A stretch of 64,000 nucleotides of DNA from Larkinella terrae (GTDB lineage Bacteria; Bacteroidota; Bacteroidia; Cytophagales; Spirosomataceae). The position numbers and the translations under genes are program-made. Below the pieces are notes generated by a model. It did not search any database, had not been told where the DNA came from, and saw only the letters and a list, made by a program, of their open reading frames with translations. The stretch is taken from positions 372,001 to 436,000 of the forward strand of contig NZ_WJXZ01000012.1 of the NCBI RefSeq assembly GCF_009668025.1, in the 5' to 3' direction. This document shows positions 1 through 7,922 of the stretch, in pieces. Position 1 is the stretch's first letter. Each line of letters opens with the position of its first letter.

Positions 1-1120
1 CGGGCCGCGAGGGATACGAAAAATGAATGTTGCTGAATTTGATATCGCCGTGTAACGGAACCGCCAGCGCGATTTGTTCGGTCGCCGGAAGGTCCACTTC
101 GGAGGGTTCCTCCAGAATATCCAGAATCCGTTCCGAAGCGCCGATGGTCCGCTGAATCTGGGCGTACAGATCGCCCAAACCACCGACCGCTCCGCCGATG
201 TACATCGTGTAAATCACAAACGTGACCAGCTGCGCAAACGTCAGTTCGCCCGCCAGCATCAGTTGCGCCCCGTACCAGACCACGCCGACAATTCCGCCAA
301 ACAACGCAAAAACGATGAATGACACAAAACTACCCCGGAAATTGGCCACCCGAAGCGAGTTCTGAACCACTTTATCGAGCGCCGTCGAATACCGCCGGAC
401 CTCGTACGGTTCATTCGTAAAGGCTTTGACGACGCTCACCGACTGTAGGGTTTCTTCGACCACGACGTTGGCCTGCGCCAGTTCGTCCTGGGCTTTTTTC
501 GACAGTTTCCGAATGTATCTTCCGAAAAAAATAGCCGCGATGATCACGACCGGAATCGTGGCCAGCATAAAACCGGTCAGCTTCAACGAGGTGAACGAAA
601 TCAGGGCCACACCGGCCAGCAGGGTGATGATCTGGCGGAGAAATTCGGCGATTGTTGTCGATAAAACGTCCTGCAACTGCGTTACGTCCGACGAAATGCG
701 GCTGGTGAGTTCACCCACGCGCCGTTGTTCGAAGAAATGGATCGGCAGCGTGATGATTTTCTGGTAAACCGCCCGCCGGACATCCGCCATCGACCGCTCG
801 CTGACCTGCGCGAACAGGTACACCCGCGCAAACGAAAATACCGACTGAATCACCAGCAATCCGAACAAAAGCAGCGTTACCTGGTTCAGCGAACCGGCGG
901 CCATCTTGCTCTCAACCACTTTCAGGATATCGCCCAGCAGTTTCGGAAACACCATCGTGGTAGCCGACGACAGCAGCAAAAACACCAGTCCCGTAATGAA
1001 ATACCCCCGGTACGGTTTGATAAACCGGAATAACCGCAGCGATTTCTGCAACGCATCCCGCGTCAGTTTTATTTTTTTATCTTCCTCGTTCCCATCGGAA
1101 CCCCAACCTCGCTTTGCCAT
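1..1120 (-). CDS. ABC exporter (MsbA-like), C-terminus cut by window edge
   Basis: Half-size ABC exporter of the inner membrane, with a fused transmembrane domain and ATPase. The 373 codons present cover a charged N-terminus (MAKRGWGSDGN), the six-helix ABC_membrane domain and only the first residues of the nucleotide-binding domain (FSYPSRP at the very edge). Walker A, the signature and Walker B lie outside the window. The coupling-helix region with TSRISSDVTQLQD near residue 130 is typical of lipid or peptide exporters of the MsbA/BmrA group. The start is the first ATG in frame, in a gene-free gap after gldB. Substrate cannot be deduced. Confidence 0.9.
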   Translation of the reverse strand, partial: MAKRGWGSDGNEEDKKIKLTRDALQKSLRLFRFIKPYRGYFITGLVFLLLSSATTMVFPKLLGDILKVVESKMAAGSLNQVTLLLFGLLVIQSVFSFARVYLFAQVSERSMADVRRAVYQKIITLPIHFFEQRRVGELTSRISSDVTQLQDVLSTTIAEFLRQIITLLAGVALISFTSLKLTGFMLATIPVVIIAAIFFGRYIRKLSKKAQDELAQANVVVEETLQSVSVVKAFTNEPYEVRRYSTALDKVVQNSLRVANFRGSFVSFIVFALFGGIVGVVWYGAQLMLAGELTFAQLVTFVIYTMYIGGAVGGLGDLYAQIQRTIGASERILDILEEPSEVDLPATEQIALAVPLHGDIKFSNIHFSYPSRP

Positions 1121-1165
1121 TTTTAATGTTTCTGACAGGGTCGGCTAACCGCCCATTTTATTGTA

Positions 1166-2140
1166 TTAGTTATCGTCTTTTAATCCCTTGTACCCGGATT
1201 TTTCGAAAATATCCCGGGCATTGCTATTGTCCATCAGGGCTTTAATGCCCGGATCTTTTTCATCGTAATATTTCCCGACAATCCGCCAGCCCAGCCAGCG
1301 GCCAATGGCGCCGGGGCTTTTGTTGCTGATTTCGGCGGTGAAAGGCCGCTCGGACATATACCGGTTTTTAATCGCCGGATTTACTTCAAAAAGCAGTTTG
1401 GCGTCGATGAAATAGGCCCAGATGTCGGATTGAACGTTGTTCGTTTGCGTCAGTTGCTGATCCGTATAGCCAATAATCAGGCTGTCGGGTGTTTCGGGCA
1501 GCATCTCTTTCGTGAAAACGTAGCCTTTTCCGTAATAAATCATATCGGCCAGCAGCGTCTGGTCCTGCTGATTGGTTTTGTTAAACCGGTCGGACAGGGC
1601 GAAGACAATGGTGGGCACGATGAACTCTTTCTGATACCGGCGCAAAATGTAGGCCGGTAGCCCCCGGGGGCGGTATTTGGCCTTCGGTCCCGCGAAATAA
1701 TCCAATCCGATCACGACCAGCGTGTCGCTGATGACCAGGTCCGGGCCCATAAAACCGGAGATCATGGTAGCTACCTTCGGCGGTTTGAAATCCGGGAAAT
1801 TTTCGTGAATCCGGTTGAACGATTCCGACAGCAAACCCTGAATGTCGCCGAGGGTTCCAAACTCCGCATTTACCTGCTTGTACAATACGTCAAGCTCCTT
1901 ATCGTTAACTCGTTTGAGTAATTCGCTCACCAGAGCCGTGTCTTTGCCGAAGGTGGTTGTGCCGAAGTAGACCTGAGCAATGTCCTTGTGTTTGTCCAGC
2001 CACTGACTGACGTCGGCCGGTTTTCGCGACGCAAAAAGCTCCTGCTCGGGCTGTTCGACGGTTACCAGTTCCTCGGTTTTGGAACACGCGTTGAAAATGA
2101 GTATACTTACTAACGAAAAAATAACCGGCGAAATCTTCAT
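1166..2140 (-). CDS. gldB: gliding motility lipoprotein GldB
   Basis: Predicted outer-membrane or periplasmic lipoprotein of 324 residues, needed for gliding and type IX secretion-linked motility where it has been studied in Flavobacterium. The chosen ATG gives a classic lipoprotein signal, with the lipobox LIFNAC and the lipidated Cys at residue 19. An upstream in-frame ATG (2170) would put ten charged residues ahead of it and is less likely. The body has the family segment IGLDYFAGPKAKYRPRGLPAY followed by an ILRRY motif. The divergent barrel gene starts only 38 bp away, so the two promoters must overlap each other's 5' ends. Confidence 0.82.
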   Translation of the reverse strand: MKISPVIFSLVSILIFNACSKTEELVTVEQPEQELFASRKPADVSQWLDKHKDIAQVYFGTTTFGKDTALVSELLKRVNDKELDVLYKQVNAEFGTLGDIQGLLSESFNRIHENFPDFKPPKVATMISGFMGPDLVISDTLVVIGLDYFAGPKAKYRPRGLPAYILRRYQKEFIVPTIVFALSDRFNKTNQQDQTLLADMIYYGKGYVFTKEMLPETPDSLIIGYTDQQLTQTNNVQSDIWAYFIDAKLLFEVNPAIKNRYMSERPFTAEISNKSPGAIGRWLGWRIVGKYYDEKDPGIKALMDNSNARDIFEKSGYKGLKDDN

Positions 2141-2178
2141 CCTTGCTAGTGGGCGTTCTCTTGGAAACATACAAATTT

Positions 2179-3072
2179 ATGAAAAAGTTGGGTTCATACC
2201 GGCGTTTGGGGCAGATGATTGCAGGAACGGCTCTGCTTTTGGGATTGGTCTGGAACGCTCGTGCGCAGGGCCGCGTGACGGTGCAGGAACCCAACAAAAC
2301 GAATCGGACATCGGACGACGACGGCTGGGGTCAGCCAGCTCCCCGGAAAAATAACCGCCGGAATGACAACCAGCCGCGCCCGAACCGGGAGACGGAGCGG
2401 GTTTTTCGCCGGATTCAGGGCGACGAAATCGATTACGCGCCCCCGCAAAAGCTGATTGAAATGAGTTTTCGGGTGGCGCCGTCCGTGACGTTCAACACCG
2501 CCGAGGGGTTCAATTCGTACGCCGGTTTTCGGACCAATGGCGCGGCCATGCGGATGAGCATCGGGCCGAGCATCGATTATTTCTTTTTTAAAGACCGCTA
2601 TTCGCTCAGTTCCGGGCTTTGGTACACGATTCAGCGGTCGGGCTACCGGATTCCCGGACAATTCGGGCAAACCGTGTGGGACCCCGGCGCCAAAATTCAG
2701 CAATCTTCTTACAATTTGCAGCTTTTACAACTGCCGGTCGCGGTCAAGATGTACGCCAACAACCTGTTTCCAAATACCCGGTTTTACATCCAGACTGGCG
2801 GGCTGATCAACATCAAACTGGCCGAAAAACCGCTCGATTCGGCCCATAATGCCTTGTTTCAATTCGCGGAAGATGGCGGTAATTACAGTCGGCAATACAG
2901 CCGCGCCAGCCTGAGCCTGTTACTGGGAACGGGCATTCAATACCGCCTGAACCAGAGTCAGGCGTTGATCATGGGGATTAGTTATCAACGCGGGTTGACG
3001 GATGTGGCGCGGGCCCGGGATCTGGTTTCGAAAAACCATATCGTTTCGCTCGATCTGGGGCTGAAATTCTAG
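2179..3072 (+). CDS. PorT-family outer-membrane beta-barrel protein
   Basis: Secreted protein of 297 residues with a signal peptide (MKKLGSYRRLGQMIAGTALL, cleaved after NARAQ), a Pro/Asn/Arg-rich linker to about residue 80, and a C-terminal outer-membrane beta-barrel of the OMP_b-brl_2/PorT type. Strands such as SYNLQLLQLPVAVKMYANN and the terminal HIVSLDLGLKF ending in an aromatic residue are typical. The start at ATG 2179 was chosen over an upstream codon because it places the lysines directly before the hydrophobic core. It is divergent from gldB. PorT proteins are part of or associated with type IX secretion, but this broad family also contains unrelated barrels, so the role is open. Confidence 0.75.
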   Translation: MKKLGSYRRLGQMIAGTALLLGLVWNARAQGRVTVQEPNKTNRTSDDDGWGQPAPRKNNRRNDNQPRPNRETERVFRRIQGDEIDYAPPQKLIEMSFRVAPSVTFNTAEGFNSYAGFRTNGAAMRMSIGPSIDYFFFKDRYSLSSGLWYTIQRSGYRIPGQFGQTVWDPGAKIQQSSYNLQLLQLPVAVKMYANNLFPNTRFYIQTGGLINIKLAEKPLDSAHNALFQFAEDGGNYSRQYSRASLSLLLGTGIQYRLNQSQALIMGISYQRGLTDVARARDLVSKNHIVSLDLGLKF

Positions 3073-3746
3073 CGGTTTTGTTCCTGCAATAAAATATCGA
3101 TGTCGTGGATAATGCGGTCGGCTTCGACGGCCAGCGTACCGTTGTACAATCCGCGAATATGCCCCCGCTGATCGACCAGAATCAGGTTTTCGGTGTGTAA
3201 AAACTGCGCGGAATCCTTCAGAAAACCCTGCTCTTTTTCAATGAAATAACTCAGTCGGGCAATGGCGTTGATCGACTTCCGTTTACCGGTTAACAAATGC
3301 CACTGCTGCCCGTCAATGCCCTTCCGATCGGCGTATTTCTTCAAAACGCTGACGCTGTCGCGCTCGGGCGTTACACTGTGTGACAGGAATTTCACCGCCG
3401 GATTACCACGGTATTGGTTGTAAACAAGCCGAACGGTTTCCATCATTTTCGGACAAACGGAGGGACAGGCCGTAAAGAAAAAGTTGGTCAGATACACCGA
3501 ATTTTCGACATCTTCCTGCGTAAACGCATTGCCAAACTGGTCGGTAAACCGGAAAGGCAAAACCGTATGCAGGGTATCGATCCGGTTTTGATCCTGCGTC
3601 CAGATGGGTGTAAAATCCGGCGTGTGGTAGTACGGAACCGCATCCGGTTTTGAGCAGCCCGCCAGCAACAGCCAGCTACTCAGCAGCAACCCGAACCGAA
3701 TCGTTTTGCCAAACCGATCGGCAGTTTTTCCGGCCAATGTTTCCAT
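3069..3746 (-). CDS. SCO1/SenC/PrrC family lipoprotein
   Basis: Membrane-anchored thioredoxin-fold protein of 225 residues that in known relatives delivers copper to the CuA site of cytochrome oxidase or acts as a thiol reductase. It has a lipobox (LLLAGC, Cys31), the metal-binding pair C94-x3-C98 in FFFTACPSVCPK, and the distal His (LHTEN, about residue 184), so all three copper ligands are present. It is the last gene of a trio with the MORN-repeat and YHYH lipoproteins. Its start lies 71 nt inside the upstream MORN gene in another frame, which implies translational coupling. Confidence 0.9.
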   Translation of the reverse strand: METLAGKTADRFGKTIRFGLLLSSWLLLAGCSKPDAVPYYHTPDFTPIWTQDQNRIDTLHTVLPFRFTDQFGNAFTQEDVENSVYLTNFFFTACPSVCPKMMETVRLVYNQYRGNPAVKFLSHSVTPERDSVSVLKKYADRKGIDGQQWHLLTGKRKSINAIARLSYFIEKEQGFLKDSAQFLHTENLILVDQRGHIRGLYNGTLAVEADRIIHDIDILLQEQNR

Positions 3747-4278
3747 AATTCCGTCCGTTTCGGGCTTCGTAATTCGCGATGATCGCGCCGTCGGTATCCC
3801 AGATCTGCTGTAGACCCTGCTCGTAGCCCGCCCGGTACTGCATGTGTTTGAAACGTCGCCCGTTGGCATGCCATTCTTTTTGAATCCCGTTAAATAAATC
3901 CCGCTCAAACAGGTATTCAAACCGCTTTTTACCATTTTTCCAGTAACCGACGTGTCGGCCTTCTTTTTCCCCATTGTTAAAAAGTCGCACCTCCTGTAAC
4001 CGCCCCTTGAAGTACCAGACTTTCTGAATGCCATGTTCCCGTCCGTTCCGGTATTGGTACAGAAAAACCGTATCGGCGTGGTCGTTCAGCCGAAACAGGC
4101 TGCCGGTAAACGGTTTTTCATCCCGGTAACAGCGCCCGTTTTTCTGCGAAACCGCTACCGAATCGATGTTCAGCGGAAGCCGGTTCCGGGCGAATTCTCC
4201 CGTGCAGGAAACCAGTTGGACAACGACAAAAACCAGCAGCGCGAGCGGGCTATCTGGTGTACGTGCCCGGCGTTCCAT
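3676..4278 (-). CDS. MORN-repeat (YwqK-type) lipoprotein
   Basis: Predicted lipoprotein of 200 residues, with a lipobox at LVSC about 30 residues in, followed by several MORN/YwqK-like repeats with the pattern (Y/W)xNGxxxG, for example YRNGREHGIQKVWYFKGRL and YWKNGKKRFEYLF. Databases often label this repeat class 'YwqK family antitoxin', but nothing here supports a toxin-antitoxin role. The start at 4278 overlaps the end of the YHYH gene by 29 nt and the 3' end overlaps the SCO gene by 71 nt, so the three genes form one tightly packed transcription unit. Confidence 0.72.
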   Translation of the reverse strand: MERRARTPDSPLALLVFVVVQLVSCTGEFARNRLPLNIDSVAVSQKNGRCYRDEKPFTGSLFRLNDHADTVFLYQYRNGREHGIQKVWYFKGRLQEVRLFNNGEKEGRHVGYWKNGKKRFEYLFERDLFNGIQKEWHANGRRFKHMQYRAGYEQGLQQIWDTDGAIIANYEARNGRNYGNIGRKNCRSVWQNDSVRVAAE

Positions 4279-5014
4279 AATAGCCACTGCCGTTGATGTA
4301 AGGATCGGCGGCTGTAATGTGATAATGGTAAATTCCGGACGGGAAATCCGCCGTTGCGTGGCTGTGGCCGTGGTATTTGTCCAGATCAGTGACCAGCTTG
4401 CCATTTTCAACCGGGCCGTAAACCGGAAAACCATCGAGCAGAAAACCGAGCAGGGCTTCTTTGCCTTTGTTGGTGGTCAGGAACGTCGGTTCGGCGTGGT
4501 AATGATAATCGCCCGCCGGAGCAGGGTGGCCATTGTATTGATCAAAACTGTTCACCTCGTCCGTCAACGGAGCCTGCATGGCAGCATATTGGTTGAAGAA
4601 AGGAACGCCGTTCAGCGAAACGCCAATGGGGCCGCCCGCCGTCGCCGATTTAGTGGTTGCCTCTTTGGGCGCAACCGGTATTCGAAACGTGTAGGAATAA
4701 GACGCAATTCTGTTCGGATTCTGCTTCCAGGCGGCATTGGCTCCGTTATACGCTTCGTATTTCGTGCTGGCCCATTCCGTATTCTGAAAATAAGGGCTTT
4801 TGTGATCGGGAATGCCCGTTGTTTTGATCAGGACGTAATCCCCGGATCGCGTAATGCTGCTTGCTCCGTAGATTTTCTTGTATACAGCCGGAACCTCCGT
4901 GACTTCCGTTGCCGACTCCGGATCGTCGTCATTCTTCATACAGGAAACGGTCAGTGCGGTTCCGGCCAGTAGGGTACATGCCGTCAGAAAGAGCGACAGA
5001 ACAGTCTTATTCAT
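4250..5014 (-). CDS. YHYH domain lipoprotein
   Basis: Secreted lipoprotein of 254 residues with signal peptide and a late lipobox (TALTVSC, Cys25) followed by an acidic linker. The YHYH domain is clear: the name-giving tetrapeptide occurs twice (AGDYHYHAEPT and GIYHYHITA) together with GFLLDGFPVYGP and a His-rich HGHSHA stretch, suggesting metal binding. It is first in an overlapping trio with a MORN lipoprotein and a SCO copper chaperone, which makes a shared role in copper handling at the cell envelope plausible. That role is inference. The biochemical function of YHYH proteins is not established. Confidence 0.83.
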   Translation of the reverse strand: MNKTVLSLFLTACTLLAGTALTVSCMKNDDDPESATEVTEVPAVYKKIYGASSITRSGDYVLIKTTGIPDHKSPYFQNTEWASTKYEAYNGANAAWKQNPNRIASYSYTFRIPVAPKEATTKSATAGGPIGVSLNGVPFFNQYAAMQAPLTDEVNSFDQYNGHPAPAGDYHYHAEPTFLTTNKGKEALLGFLLDGFPVYGPVENGKLVTDLDKYHGHSHATADFPSGIYHYHITAADPYINGSGYYGTPGTYTR

Positions 5015-5143
5015 GCCTCAGTTAGCTTTTGATTTTTCTTTTAGACGCAGAGAATCGGCAAAAGCACATTTTACGGCAAAAAAACTTCCAAACTGGAAAA
5101 ATCAAGGCGAGAGCGAAGAGGTAATTATTTATATATCAACTGA

Positions 5144-5815
5144 TTAGTAATTCAAATACCCCATATCTTTTAAATCCTGCTCCGGCGAAGCCAGCCGAAT
5201 CGTTCGCCCGCCGGGATGGAGATAATAAACGGAATCGCTGAGGTCGAGCACCGTGCGGTAGAGGTGATCGGACAAAAGAATGCCTTTCCGCCGGGATTCC
5301 TGCCGGATGGTTTCCTGTAGCAGCTCCACCTGAACCGGCATCAGGTGTGAAAACGGCTCATCCAGCAGGACAAAAGCCGAATCGGATTTCAGGATCAGCA
5401 AAATTTCGACCAGCCGCCTTTCTCCGCCCGACAATTTCCCGATCCGCTGGTTTTTCAGTTTATCAATCAGGGCATACTCCTGCGCAATTTCGTCCCGGTT
5501 TACGCCGTACCAGTCAAAAACCGCCTGAATCGTCAGGGACGGCGGAACGAATGGGTGCTGGGGCAAATACCGAATCAAACCGGGTTGCTGATACGGTTTT
5601 TCGACGAATTGTCCATTCATCCGGACCGATTGCCATTCGGTTGGCATCAGGCCCATGATGCTTTTCAGCAGGCAGGATTTACCACTGCCGTTGCGGCCCA
5701 GCAAACCGGTAATCCGGCCGGTTTCCAGCTTGATATAAACGCTCTGGAGAATTTTCTGGTTGCCAAATTGCAGCCAGATGCCGTCAGCTTCCAGGGTAGA
5801 GGGTTCGCAATTCAT
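5144..5815 (-). CDS. ABC transporter ATP-binding protein
   Basis: Stand-alone ABC ATPase of 223 residues. Walker A is GRNGSGKS (about residues 40-47), the Q-loop lies in YLPQHPF, the signature is LSGGERR, Walker B is FVLLDEP and the H-loop is LLSDHLYR, so the site is complete. It starts 4 nt inside the upstream 108-residue membrane protein, which is the only candidate permease nearby. The pair could be an unusual small ABC system or one component of a larger transporter encoded elsewhere. Substrate unknown. Confidence 0.88.
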   Translation of the reverse strand: MNCEPSTLEADGIWLQFGNQKILQSVYIKLETGRITGLLGRNGSGKSCLLKSIMGLMPTEWQSVRMNGQFVEKPYQQPGLIRYLPQHPFVPPSLTIQAVFDWYGVNRDEIAQEYALIDKLKNQRIGKLSGGERRLVEILLILKSDSAFVLLDEPFSHLMPVQVELLQETIRQESRRKGILLSDHLYRTVLDLSDSVYYLHPGGRTIRLASPEQDLKDMGYLNY

Positions 5816-6138
5816 AAAAGCAACAGCAACTGGTAGGTGCTAAACGCCAGCAGGAAACCAATGAGTAAGTCGATGAGAAAAGCCCCGCCAAAGAGGACTC
5901 TTTCAGACAGGCCCAGGTTGTGATAAAACCAGAATTGCGCTTTGTAGATTTTCCGGATTAAATACCAGATGCCGGCTGCGGAAAGCAGTTTAAACCACAA
6001 AAAAATGACGATAAAGAGGTGGAAATATGCCGTAAGCTGCAGAAAAAAAGCCCAGATTATGCCCACCGTCAGCGCGTTGCTGAATGGCCAGAAGGTTCGG
6101 TAAAAAAGCAGAATTGCCCGTAATTTAAGATTGGCCAT
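5812..6138 (-). CDS. small membrane protein paired with ABC ATPase
   Basis: Hydrophobic protein of 108 residues with about three transmembrane segments (roughly residues 20-37, 40-60 and 83-107) and aromatic-rich loops (KAQFWFYHNLGLS). Not recognised as a named family. The last four nucleotides overlap the start of the downstream ABC ATPase, the classic sign of translational coupling, so it probably provides a membrane anchor for that ATPase. It is short for an ABC-2 permease (usually over 200 residues). The first ATG of the frame was taken as the start. Confidence 0.7.
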   Translation of the reverse strand: MANLKLRAILLFYRTFWPFSNALTVGIIWAFFLQLTAYFHLFIVIFLWFKLLSAAGIWYLIRKIYKAQFWFYHNLGLSERVLFGGAFLIDLLIGFLLAFSTYQLLLLL

Positions 6139-6341
6139 AGGTGGCTGATTTTGGGCAAAATAGCGGTATTCGGTGGGAAATGGGAAGCCTTAACAAAGTT
6201 TAACACTATCGAAAAACCGCTCAGACAATTTACGTGCAAACCGACGGAAGCCACAACTTCAAATCCGTATGTTGCGGGATGCTGAAACCGCTTATGACTC
6301 ATTTTTTGTAAATTTCGGCGCTGAAATTTTTGCATCCACCC

Positions 6342-7805
6342 ATGAAACCTTGCTTTTACATCCTGTTTTGGCTGTTTATAGCGCTATCCACCCAGGCCCA
6401 GACCATTTATAAAGAATACGAAGTGGACTCCGTTGCGCGACCGATCGGCGGCTTGCCGATGCTGGAGAAATTCATCAACGTCAACCGGCGAATGCCCTAT
6501 GCAGCCGAAGTAAACCGCACCAATGGGGTAGTTATTTTAACGACGATAGTTGAACCCAACGGGACGATTTCGGACGTCAGGACGCTCCGCAGCCTCCGCC
6601 CGGACTGCGACCGGGAAGCCATTCGGGTTCTCAGTCTGTTCAACGCCTGGAAACCGGCCCTGAAAAATGGTCAGCCGGTTCGGCAGCAACTGACGTATAC
6701 AGTCCGGTTTACTCCCAATGGCTGGGATTGTCAACCGGATCGGCTGATCCGGTATTTCAACGCGAAAGGTGATTTAACAACGGACGCCAGCAAAGCCCGC
6801 TATTCGCTGAATGTGCCGGTCGACTCGCTCGGTTATCCCAACGCCGACCCGGTCATTTACCAGAAGGCCGGAAAAAAATGGAAAGAATTTGAGCGGTTGC
6901 AACTCAAAAAGGAAGCCTTCATTCACTACAATAACGACGATCCGGCCCTGCCCGATTCGGTCGATGCTTACCGGCTGAAAATTGTGGATGGAAAAGGCGC
7001 CAGTCAGGACATTCATTATTCATTCCTGACGGACGGAACGCTGCTTGCGACGGAGCCCTACAGCGATGGAAGACACGTCCAGTCGTCGGTTTATTATTAC
7101 CGGAACGGTATGGTGAAGCGCATTGAAGAAAATACCGTGGCCCGTACGTTTCAACAATGGAATTGGTATCCCAGTGGCTCGCTCCGCCACGTTTCCCGGC
7201 ATAATCTGGCTGCAGAACTCTCTGATGACGAGATAATTAGCCAATGGGATTCGGCTGGTGCGCCCACGGTGATCGATGGAACCGGTATTGCGACCAAAGT
7301 TTCCCGGATGGACGGCCAGGTGTTTCTGGAAAGCGGCCCCCTGAAAGCCGCTCTGAAAACCGGGGAGTGGACCGGGCGGTTTAAAAGCGGTGCATTGGTT
7401 TACCGGGAAACCTACGAAAACAGCAAGTTTATTTCCGGTAAACACTACGAAGCAAACGGTGATCTCATCACGTACCATGAACCGAATACGCCCGCGGAAT
7501 TCGAGGGTGGTATGACCGGATTGGGCAAGTTTCTGGCAACGAATCTACGATATCCCGCCGAGGCTGCCCAGGCAGGGATTGAGGGCAGGGTGACTGTGAG
7601 CTTTGTGGTTGATACCGAAGGCAATGTGGATGACCTGAAGGTTTTGAAAGAGATTGGCTACGGAACCAGCGAAGAAGCGATGCGGGTACTAAAAGCCACC
7701 AGCGGCAAATGGAAACCCGCCATTCAGCAGGGGCGCAAGGTAAAAGTTAGATATGTTATTCCCATTTTTTTCGCGGGCAAAAGAATACTTGTTCTCGTAA
7801 ACTGA
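6342..7805 (+). CDS. secreted protein with two TonB_C domains flanking MORN-like repeats (copy 1)
   Basis: Protein of 487 residues with a signal peptide (MKPCFYILFWLF, ending STQAQT). A first TonB_C-type domain spans about residues 30-115 (MLEKFINVNRRMPYAAEV, then SLFNAWKPALKNGQPV), a middle part has YwqK/MORN-like strands (YYYRNGMVKRIEENT), and a second TonB_C-type domain occupies about residues 390-485 (GLGKFLATNLRYPAEAAQAG). It lacks the N-terminal membrane anchor and proline-rich spacer of true TonB, so it is probably a periplasmic relative. ATG 6342 precedes the signal peptide directly. The next gene is a tandem copy. Confidence 0.75.
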   Translation: MKPCFYILFWLFIALSTQAQTIYKEYEVDSVARPIGGLPMLEKFINVNRRMPYAAEVNRTNGVVILTTIVEPNGTISDVRTLRSLRPDCDREAIRVLSLFNAWKPALKNGQPVRQQLTYTVRFTPNGWDCQPDRLIRYFNAKGDLTTDASKARYSLNVPVDSLGYPNADPVIYQKAGKKWKEFERLQLKKEAFIHYNNDDPALPDSVDAYRLKIVDGKGASQDIHYSFLTDGTLLATEPYSDGRHVQSSVYYYRNGMVKRIEENTVARTFQQWNWYPSGSLRHVSRHNLAAELSDDEIISQWDSAGAPTVIDGTGIATKVSRMDGQVFLESGPLKAALKTGEWTGRFKSGALVYRETYENSKFISGKHYEANGDLITYHEPNTPAEFEGGMTGLGKFLATNLRYPAEAAQAGIEGRVTVSFVVDTEGNVDDLKVLKEIGYGTSEEAMRVLKATSGKWKPAIQQGRKVKVRYVIPIFFAGKRILVLVN

Positions 7806-7922
7806 AGTATTACACTGGTTTATTCATTCTATGGTAAGCTATAATTAACAAAATGCTGGCGCAAACAAGTAATAGTATTACTATTTATTATAAATTTAAT
7901 ACTAAAATTCCCTATCCATACC

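Noticed and set aside
3676-4278. YwqK label as a toxin-antitoxin antitoxin
   Set aside because: The protein is a lipoprotein with MORN repeats in an overlapping trio with secreted proteins and has no toxin partner.
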